Shown here piece by piece: positions 1-4,617 of a stretch of DNA of 6,273 bases; the first letter of the stretch is position 1; every line of letters begins with the position of its first letter. Location of the stretch: assembly GCA_028712015.1 (NCBI GenBank), contig JAQTRB010000104.1:1-6273 (forward strand), in the 5' to 3' direction. A program made the translations under genes and the position numbers. The notes beneath the pieces are model-generated. The model was given only the letters and a program-made list of their open reading frames with translations. It ran no database searches and was not told the DNA's origin. The stretch is from Syntrophales bacterium. Its GTDB lineage: Bacteria; Desulfobacterota; Syntrophia; Syntrophales; UBA5619.

Positions 1-325
1 TCTCCACCTCGACCCAGCCGTGCTCGGCGGGCGGTGCGGCGTATTGGGAGATCTGGTACCCCTTGGGAAGATCGGGGTAGAAGTAGTTTTTCCGGGCAAA
101 GGCGCACTCCGGATTGATCTTGCAGTTCGTGGCCAAGGCCATTCGGATCATGAACGCCACGACCTTCCGGTTGAGCACCGGCAACACCCCGGGCATTCCC
201 AGACAGACCGGGCAGGTATGGGTGTTGGGCGCCGCTCCGAATTTTGCCGAGCAGCCGCAGAAAATTTTGGCATCCGTGAGAAGCTGGGCGTGGATCTCCA
301 GCCCGATAACCGGTTCGAATTCCAT
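1..325 (-). CDS. gatB: GatB, aspartyl/glutamyl-tRNA amidotransferase subunit B (5' part only, runs off the left edge)
   Basis: Only the first 108 codons are present, read from an ATG at 325-323 to the window's left edge; no stop is reached. GatB binds the mischarged Glu-tRNA(Gln) or Asp-tRNA(Asn) and activates the side-chain carboxyl with ATP, which is then amidated with ammonia delivered from GatA. Visible family signatures are GLEIHAQL (residues 8-15), the zinc-type cysteine pairs C23-x-C25 and C38-x-x-C41 (the second in TCPVCLG), and YFYPDLPKGYQISQ (81-94). The four cysteines are the metal site seen in many bacterial GatB proteins. The ATG shares one base with the gatA stop (TAATG), so reinitiation after gatA is likely; a GGAG lies about 12 nt upstream inside the gatA end. 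Family assignment is essentially certain. The catalytic remainder and the C-terminal tRNA-binding YqeY-like domain lie outside the window. Confidence 0.97.
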   Translation of the reverse strand, partial: MEFEPVIGLEIHAQLLTDAKIFCGCSAKFGAAPNTHTCPVCLGMPGVLPVLNRKVVAFMIRMALATNCKINPECAFARKNYFYPDLPKGYQISQYAAPPAEHGWVEVE

Positions 326-1782
326 TACAGCGGGGGTCTCCTTTTTTCGATCTGCGCGTTTTTCTCGTAAGCCGAGGCGCATTGGAGCAGGCGCCCCTCC
401 TGGAAATGGCCCGCCAGGAACTGGACCCCGACGGGAAGTCCCGCCTCCGTGAAACCGCAGGGAACGGAGATCCCCGGGATCCCGGCGAGATTCGTCGAGA
501 TCGTGAAGATGTCCGAAAGGTACATCTGCATGGGGTCCTCCGTCTTTTCGCCGATCCGGAAGGCCGGCGTCGGCGTCGTGGGGGTCATCAGCACGTCGCA
601 GGTCCCGAACGCTTCGTCGAAGTCGCGCCGGATCAGCGCCCGAACCTGGGAGGCCTTCTTGTAGTATGCGTCGTAGTAACCCGACGAGAGGGCGTAGGTG
701 CCGATCATGATCCGCCGCTTCACCTCGGCGCCAAAGCCCGCGGCGCGGGTTTTCTTGTACATCTCCAAGAGATCACGACCCTCTGCGGAGCGGAAACCGT
801 ACTTCACGCCGTCGTAGCGGGCGAGGTTGGAGCATGCCTCCGCCGGGGCGATGATGTAGTAGACGGCGACGCAGTACCGGGTATGGGGAAGGGAGACCTC
901 GACGCATCGGCCCCCCAGCCCCTCCACGACCCGGATCGCCCGGCGGACGGCCGCCTCGACCTCCGGGTCGATCCCGGCAATGAAGTACTCCTTTGGAACC
1001 CCGACGGTCCATCCGTCGATTCCGCGGTCGAGGAAAGATCGATAGTCGGGGACCTCCTCCGGCACCGAGGTCGATTCCCTCGGATCATAGCCGGCGATGA
1101 CGTTCATCAGGATCGCGCAGTCCTCCATGTCCTTCGTGAAGGGGCCGATCTGGTCGAGCGAAGAGGCGAACGCGATCAGACCGAATCGGGAAACGCGGCC
1201 GTAGGTCGGCTTCAGGCCGACGACGCCGCAGAGGGCGGCCGGCTGACGGATCGAGCCGCCGGTGTCCGATCCGATGGCGGCGATGCACTCGTCGGCCGCC
1301 ACGGCGGCGGCCGAACCCCCGCTGGAACCGCCCGGGATCCTGTCCAGATCCCAGGGATTCCGGGTCACCCCGAAATACGACGTCTCCGTGGACGAACCCA
1401 TCGCGAACTCGTCCATGTTTGTCTTTCCGATGAAGATCGCTCCGGCCTCCCGCAGCCGCTCAACGACGGTCGCATCGTAGGGAGGGATGAAGTTCTCGAG
1501 AATTCGCGAGCCGCAGGTCGTCCGGACCCCCTTGGTACAGCAGACGTCCTTCAGCGCGATCGGGATCCCCGTCAGGGGCTTGGCATCCCCTCGTTGGATC
1601 GCCGCGTCGGCGCGTTCGGCCTCGGCCTCGGCCTGCTCCCGCATCAGCGAAACATAGGCGTGGACCCTTCCGTCCACCGCGCCGATCCGGGCAAAGACGG
1701 AAGCGGTGATCCCGGCGGCGGTGATTTCCCCCGCCAGCAGCCTGTCCCGGAGTTCGTGAATGGTCAACTCGTGCAATTCCAT
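325..1782 (-). CDS. gatA: GatA, amidotransferase subunit A (glutaminase of the amidase-signature family)
   Basis: The protein has 485 residues, the usual length for GatA. It hydrolyses glutamine (or asparagine) to release ammonia, which is channelled to GatB to amidate Glu-tRNA(Gln) or Asp-tRNA(Asn) in the cytoplasm. The amidase-signature Ser-cisSer-Lys triad is intact by alignment to known GatA proteins: K78 in IALKDV, S153 in the GGSSGGS loop (151-157), and nucleophile S177 in GSDTGGSIRQPA (171-182). The following stretch CGVVGLKPTYGRVSRFGL and the C-terminal EKRRP are also typical. The ATG start at 1782 matches the family N-terminus (MELHELTIHELRDRL); its ribosome site is mediocre, an AGGGGA about 11 nt upstream. 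The stop TAA overlaps the gatB ATG by one base. No internal defects were seen, so the enzyme should be active. Confidence 0.98.
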   Translation of the reverse strand: MELHELTIHELRDRLLAGEITAAGITASVFARIGAVDGRVHAYVSLMREQAEAEAERADAAIQRGDAKPLTGIPIALKDVCCTKGVRTTCGSRILENFIPPYDATVVERLREAGAIFIGKTNMDEFAMGSSTETSYFGVTRNPWDLDRIPGGSSGGSAAAVAADECIAAIGSDTGGSIRQPAALCGVVGLKPTYGRVSRFGLIAFASSLDQIGPFTKDMEDCAILMNVIAGYDPRESTSVPEEVPDYRSFLDRGIDGWTVGVPKEYFIAGIDPEVEAAVRRAIRVVEGLGGRCVEVSLPHTRYCVAVYYIIAPAEACSNLARYDGVKYGFRSAEGRDLLEMYKKTRAAGFGAEVKRRIMIGTYALSSGYYDAYYKKASQVRALIRRDFDEAFGTCDVLMTPTTPTPAFRIGEKTEDPMQMYLSDIFTISTNLAGIPGISVPCGFTEAGLPVGVQFLAGHFQEGRLLQCASAYEKNAQIEKRRPPL

Positions 1783-1886
1783 CTCGATTCGATTCCCCTA
1801 TGGATTTTCATGCCTGGATTGATTCGCCCGTCGCCGGGACGGAGAAGAAGAACGGCGCCGCCTGTCGGTCTTTCCCGATGCCGCCG
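1783..1886 (-). other. Non-coding gap between gatC and gatA with a small GC-rich hairpin
   Basis: The gap is unusually long for an otherwise tightly packed gatCAB operon. No convincing gene is visible on either strand. A perfect 5-bp stem (CCGTC/GACGG) with a 5-nt loop lies at 1828-1842. It has no following U-tract on the minus strand, so it does not look like an intrinsic terminator. It may be an mRNA-processing or stability element, or have no function. The sequence just before gatA carries only a weak Shine-Dalgarno match. Confidence 0.3.
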
Positions 1887-2183
1887 TCAGTCGATCACCT
1901 TCGGAACCTGAAGGCATCCCCCCCGCGCCGCCGGGGCGTTGGCCAGAGCATCCTCCGGAGGCAAGGACGGATCCACCGCGTCTTCACGGAAGGCGTTTTT
2001 CTGCGCGATCGCATGGGTCATCGGCGCCACGCCGCTCGTATCGACCTCGTTCAACTTGTCCATGTACAGGAGGATGTCGTTCAACTGGGCGGTAAATTTT
2101 TCCATCTCCGTCTCGCCGAATTCCAATCTCGCCAGGTGGGCCACATGCGCGACCTCATCTTTGCTGATCCTGATGTTTTCCAA
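1887..2183 (-). CDS. gatC: GatC, amidotransferase subunit C (small assembly subunit)
   Basis: The protein has 98 residues, normal for GatC. It wraps around the GatA-GatB interface and stabilises the complex; it has no catalytic site of its own. Recognisable features are the N-terminal helix with VAHVAHLARLEFGETEME (residues 12-29), the L-N-DIL-YMDKLNEVDTSGV segment (about 34-52), APMTHA (53-58), and the C-terminal LRED-like NAFREDAV followed by VPKVID. The start codon is TTG at 2183-2181, supported by a strong GAGAGGGG Shine-Dalgarno 5 nt upstream and by alignment to the family N-terminus. The gene begins 16 bp after the upstream deacetylase stop, indicating co-transcription. About 100 bp of non-coding sequence separates it from gatA. 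Confidence 0.95.
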   Translation of the reverse strand: MENIRISKDEVAHVAHLARLEFGETEMEKFTAQLNDILLYMDKLNEVDTSGVAPMTHAIAQKNAFREDAVDPSLPPEDALANAPAARGGCLQVPKVID

Positions 2184-2188
2184 CGAAG

Positions 2189-2196
2189 CCCCTCTC
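2189..2196 (-). promoter_or_regulatory. Ribosome binding site that fixes the TTG start of gatC
   Basis: GAGAGGGG on the minus strand lies 5 nt before the TTG codon at 2183-2181. There is no ATG or GTG in a sensible position for the conserved GatC N-terminus, so this site decides the start. It sits in the 16-bp gap after the deacetylase stop codon. Confidence 0.7.
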
Positions 2197-2199
2197 GAT

Positions 2200-3255
2200 T
2201 CAAAAGACCGGCCAGAATGAACCGATCTTGTCCCGCACGCGCCCGATCAGGCGGGTGCACGTTTCATCCCCATTCGCGACCATCCGGTTCAGCGTCTCCT
2301 GTGTAACCCGGGTCTCCCCGAGGAGTTCGAGGAGAACCGTCCGAACGGATTTGGTCAGCCCCTGGATGTTATATCCTCCCTCGAGGACGATCACCAGGCG
2401 GCCGTTGCAGCACTCATCCGCCAGGTCGAGGAGGATCCGGGTCAGGCAGGCGAAACCCTCCGGCGTCACCTTCATCTCTCCCAGCGGATCGCCGATATAG
2501 ATGTCGAATCCGGCAGAGACCAAAATGATTTCCGGACGGAACCTTCGGGCCACCGGTTCGAGGAGATTTTGGAAAACGCGGACATAGCAGGCGTCGCCCG
2601 CCCCCGACCGCAGCGGGACATTGATGGTGAAGCCTTGCCCCGCCCCCTTCCCGGTCTCTTCCAGACCGCCCGTCCCCGGGTAGCCCGGGGACTGATGCGT
2701 TGAAAAGTAGAGGACCTGTCGATCCTCGTAAAAAATTTCCGCCGTGCCGTTTCCATGGTGGAGGTCCCAGTCGACGATCAGGATCCGATCCATCTTCCAC
2801 CGCGCCAGGGCATGCCGGGCGCCGACGGCGATGTTGTTGAAGATGCAGAATCCCGCGGCCTCCGTCGGCTGGGCGTGGTGCCCGGGCGGCCGAACCAGCG
2901 CGAAGGCGTTGTCCGTCTCCCCGGAGACCACGCTGTCTATGGCGTTCATCACCCCGCCGGCGGCCAGCCTCGCCGTATCGTAGGTTTCCGCGGTCGCCAC
3001 CGTATCGGGATCGAGCATCGTCATCGACTTCCCTTCCGTCCCGGCGATGAAATCGATGAAGGACGGGCGATGGACCCTTGCCAACTCTTCACGCGTTGCG
3101 TGCCTTGCCTCAATCCCGGTGAATTTCCATGCCATGTCCGGATTGTCGAGCATCTCGTAGATCGAGACGAGACGCTGTGGCGTTTCGGGATGGGTCCATT
3201 CGGATCCGTGCCGCAAATACCGCCGGTCCTTCACAATCCCCGTGTTCTTCGACAT
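2200..3255 (-). CDS. Histone deacetylase superfamily protein (class II HDAC / acetylpolyamine amidohydrolase / AcuC type)
   Basis: This is a predicted zinc-dependent deacetylase of 351 residues, the usual single-domain length. Numbered from the chosen start, the active site is complete. It has the His pair H126-H127 in RPPGHHA, zinc ligands D164 and H166 in VDWDLHHGNGT, a third zinc ligand D251 in AGFDIYIGDPLG, and the transition-state Tyr Y295 in LEGGYN. Tyr rather than His at the last position argues for an active enzyme. There is no signal peptide, so it is cytoplasmic. The substrate is unknown: acetyl-lysine proteins, acetylpolyamines and other acyl amides are all possible. I chose ATG 3255 over an in-frame ATG at 3285 because AGAAGG (3263-3268) is placed 7 nt before it and MSKNTGIVKD resembles the start of homologues. 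The upstream start has only GAGG 2 nt away. The gene is first in an apparent operon with gatC, gatA and gatB. Confidence 0.93.
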   Translation of the reverse strand: MSKNTGIVKDRRYLRHGSEWTHPETPQRLVSIYEMLDNPDMAWKFTGIEARHATREELARVHRPSFIDFIAGTEGKSMTMLDPDTVATAETYDTARLAAGGVMNAIDSVVSGETDNAFALVRPPGHHAQPTEAAGFCIFNNIAVGARHALARWKMDRILIVDWDLHHGNGTAEIFYEDRQVLYFSTHQSPGYPGTGGLEETGKGAGQGFTINVPLRSGAGDACYVRVFQNLLEPVARRFRPEIILVSAGFDIYIGDPLGEMKVTPEGFACLTRILLDLADECCNGRLVIVLEGGYNIQGLTKSVRTVLLELLGETRVTQETLNRMVANGDETCTRLIGRVRDKIGSFWPVF

Positions 3256-3262
3256 CAGGCCA

Positions 3263-3268
3263 CCTTCT
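3263..3268 (-). promoter_or_regulatory. Ribosome binding site favouring the internal ATG (3255) of the deacetylase gene
   Basis: AGAAGG on the minus strand, followed by TGG, lies 7 nt before the ATG at 3255-3253. The alternative in-frame ATG at 3285-3283 would add 10 residues (MSSPPREGGL) that look non-conserved, and its Shine-Dalgarno match is too close. Confidence 0.6.
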
Positions 3269-3304
3269 CTTGGGGGTGAACTCATCGCCTCGGATGCGGA
3301 TTGC

Positions 3305-3332
3305 TTCTAACACAAAAACCCTTGCATGGCAA
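3305..3332 (-). promoter_or_regulatory. Possible sigma70-type promoter for the deacetylase-gatCAB operon
   Basis: On the minus strand, TTGCCA (3327-3332) and TTAGAA (3305-3310) are separated by 16 bp. The -10 match is weak. A start around 3297 would give a leader of about 40 nt to ATG 3255, and leaves too little room for the alternative ATG at 3285. This was identified by eye and is only moderately convincing. Confidence 0.35.
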
Positions 3333-3367
3333 AAAATTTTGCGGACATCCGTGGCCCGGAAAAAACA

Positions 3368-3397
3368 TTGACAAACATTTCCGGATGCGGGTATAGG
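3368..3397 (+). promoter_or_regulatory. Sigma70-type promoter for the tat-PBP operon
   Basis: A perfect -35 TTGACA (3368-3373) and a -10 TATAGG (3392-3397) are separated by 18 bp. Transcription would start near 3404, giving a 5' leader of about 77 nt before the tat gene at 3481. The surrounding sequence is locally AT-richer than the genes. This is the best promoter match in the window. Confidence 0.65.
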
Positions 3398-3469
3398 ATT
3401 CCGCACGGACGGTTTCAAGAGGAAATTCCACTCATTTTGCATGATTTTCCCGGGGTCCGGACAGAGAAA

Positions 3470-3474
3470 GAGGA
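3470..3474 (+). promoter_or_regulatory. Ribosome binding site of the TatB-like gene
   Basis: GAGGA lies 6 nt before the ATG at 3481 and supports this start. The start also gives the canonical Tat N-terminus (MFGIGMPELL). Confidence 0.7.
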
Positions 3475-3480
3475 AATCGC

Positions 3481-3795
3481 ATGTTCGGTATCGGAATGCC
3501 GGAGCTGCTGGTGATCGCGGTGATCGCGCTGCTCGTGGTGGGCCCCAAAAAATTGCCCGAGATTGCCAAGGCTTTGGGAAAGGGTCTCTCCGAGTTCCGC
3601 AAGGTAGCCGACAGCGCCACCGACACGATCAAGGACACGCTGAAGACGGACGAGTTGAAGAAGGACATCAACGGGCTCAAGGATTCTCTGCTCTATGGCA
3701 AGGGCGAGGAGAATGACGCCCCCGTCCCTCCGGTCGCGGCCGACGCGACGGAGAGCGACGCCCCAAAGCCCACCGACGACAAACCCCAGGCCTGA
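3481..3795 (+). CDS. tatB: Twin-arginine translocase TatA/TatB family subunit (TatB-like)
   Basis: This 104-residue inner-membrane protein belongs to the Tat system, which exports folded proteins bearing twin-arginine signal peptides. A short N-terminal transmembrane helix (about residues 7-21) is followed by the G21-P22 hinge, an amphipathic helix (about 23-50, KKLPEIAKALGKGLSEFRKV), and a charged tail that is Ala/Pro/Asp-rich near the end. MFGIG with Glu at position 8, G21-P22 and the moderately long tail resemble TatB. However, GPKKLPE is also common in TatA proteins of organisms with a minimal TatAC system, so a TatA or dual role is possible. Only one such gene precedes tatC here; a separate tatA could lie elsewhere. 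It is the first gene after a strong promoter, and tatC starts 33 bp downstream. Confidence 0.88.
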   Translation: MFGIGMPELLVIAVIALLVVGPKKLPEIAKALGKGLSEFRKVADSATDTIKDTLKTDELKKDINGLKDSLLYGKGEENDAPVPPVAADATESDAPKPTDDKPQA

Positions 3796-3828
3796 TCCCT
3801 TGCCGGGGGCTCACGAGTCATCCTCTCT

Positions 3829-4617
3829 ATGGAAAACGATCACTCCGAAGAAGAAAAATTGCCGCTGACGTCGCACCTCGAAGAGTTGAAGACGAGACTG
3901 ATCCGCATCCTGGTGGTCGTCGGTGTCGGTTTCGGCGTCTGCTATCTATTCAAGGACTGGTCCTTTCGCGTGATCACCCGGCCACTGGTCGACGCCATGC
4001 CGGCCCAGAGTTCGATGATCTTTACGGGACTCCCGGAAGCCTTCTTCATCCACATGAAGATCGCCTTTTTCGCCTCCCTGTTTCTGACGGCCCCCTACAC
4101 CCTCTTCGAGATCTGGCGATTTGTCTCCCCGGGGCTCTATAAAAACGAAAAAAGATTCGTTTTCCCATTCCTATTTTTCTCCACGCTTCTCTTCATCGGC
4201 GGCGTTCTGTTCGGCTACTTCATCGCGCTGCCGCCCGCCTTCCGTTTCTTCGTCAGCTTTTCAACCGATTTCCTCAAGCCGATGATCTCTTTCCGGGAGT
4301 ATCTTGGCCTGACGCTCAAATTCCTGCTGGCCTTCGGGCTCTGTTTCGAGATGCCGGTGTTCATATTCTTCCTGGCCAAGCTCGGTGTCGTGAACGCAAA
4401 AATGCTATCGAAACAGCGTCGTTATGCCATTCTGATCATCTTCATCGCCGCCGCGATTCTAACCCCCTCCCCCGACGTCATCAGCCAGATCCTGATGGCG
4501 ATCCCGCTGATGATTCTTTACGAGGTAAGCATCTTTGTGGCAAAATTCGCCCAGAGGAAGAAACCCGCAGCGGAAGAGACGGAGGATGAGGAAAAGGAGG
4601 AATCGGGTCAGCCATGA
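3829..4617 (+). CDS. tatC: TatC, twin-arginine translocase membrane receptor subunit
   Basis: The protein has 262 residues, a normal length, with six predicted transmembrane helices (roughly 24-42, 76-94, 110-134, 158-182, 198-212 and 218-238). TatC recognises the twin-arginine signal peptide and forms the core to which TatB and TatA assemble. Conserved elements include HLEELKTRL (16-24, with E19 in the signal-peptide binding region), P89, and the cytoplasmic loop RFVSPGLYKNEKR (97-109), whose E107 corresponds to E. coli E103. FGLCFEMPV (169-177, E174) and LTPSPDVISQ (211-220, D216) are also conserved. The C-terminal cytoplasmic tail from about 243 is strongly acidic (TEDEEKEE). The Shine-Dalgarno before ATG 3829 is weak. 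The stop overlaps the next gene's start as ATGA, implying translational coupling with the penicillin-binding protein. Confidence 0.97.
   Translation: MENDHSEEEKLPLTSHLEELKTRLIRILVVVGVGFGVCYLFKDWSFRVITRPLVDAMPAQSSMIFTGLPEAFFIHMKIAFFASLFLTAPYTLFEIWRFVSPGLYKNEKRFVFPFLFFSTLLFIGGVLFGYFIALPPAFRFFVSFSTDFLKPMISFREYLGLTLKFLLAFGLCFEMPVFIFFLAKLGVVNAKMLSKQRRYAILIIFIAAAILTPSPDVISQILMAIPLMILYEVSIFVAKFAQRKKPAAEETEDEEKEESGQP

Larger units (their letters stand above)
3291..3405. promoter_or_regulatory. Cluster of short repeats in the divergent intergenic region, possible operators
   Basis: CGGATGCGG occurs twice in direct orientation (3291-3299 and 3382-3390). Its CGGATG core recurs inverted at 3346-3351 within the palindrome CGGACATCCG (3342-3351). 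A 14-nt symmetrical element, GCAAAA-AA-TTTTGC (3329-3342), overlaps the predicted -35 of the leftward promoter. TGCGG (3386-3390) and CCGCA (3401-3405) form an inverted repeat that flanks the -10 of the rightward tat promoter. Their placement around both promoters is suggestive of a regulator binding region, but the elements are short and could be chance. Confidence 0.3.

Noticed and set aside
1828..1842. Intrinsic terminator between gatC and gatA
   Set aside because: The stem is only 5 bp and no U-tract follows on the transcribed minus strand, so termination is unlikely.
382..1911. 509-codon plus-strand open frame opposite gatA
   Set aside because: It is fully antisense to a clear GatA with an intact catalytic triad. 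Its translation is Arg/Gly/Asp-rich with no recognisable motif, as expected from a mirrored GC-rich third-position bias.
1800..2306. 168-codon plus-strand open frame across the gatC region
   Set aside because: Antisense to gatC and the 3' end of the deacetylase gene; Arg/His/Pro-rich with no domain signature and no supported start.
2755..3279. 174-codon plus-strand open frame opposite the deacetylase gene
   Set aside because: Antisense to conserved HDAC active-site sequence; composition reflects the complementary strand.
3326..3514. Small plus-strand open frame (62 codons) in the tat leader, a possible upstream peptide
   Set aside because: Its ATG lies upstream of the predicted tat transcription start (about 3404), it has no ribosome site, and it overlaps the tat gene out of frame.
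3441..3716. 91-codon plus-strand frame starting in the tat leader
   Set aside because: It overlaps almost the whole TatB-like gene in another frame, and its translation is a shadow of that gene. The Shine-Dalgarno at 3470-3474 serves the ATG at 3481.
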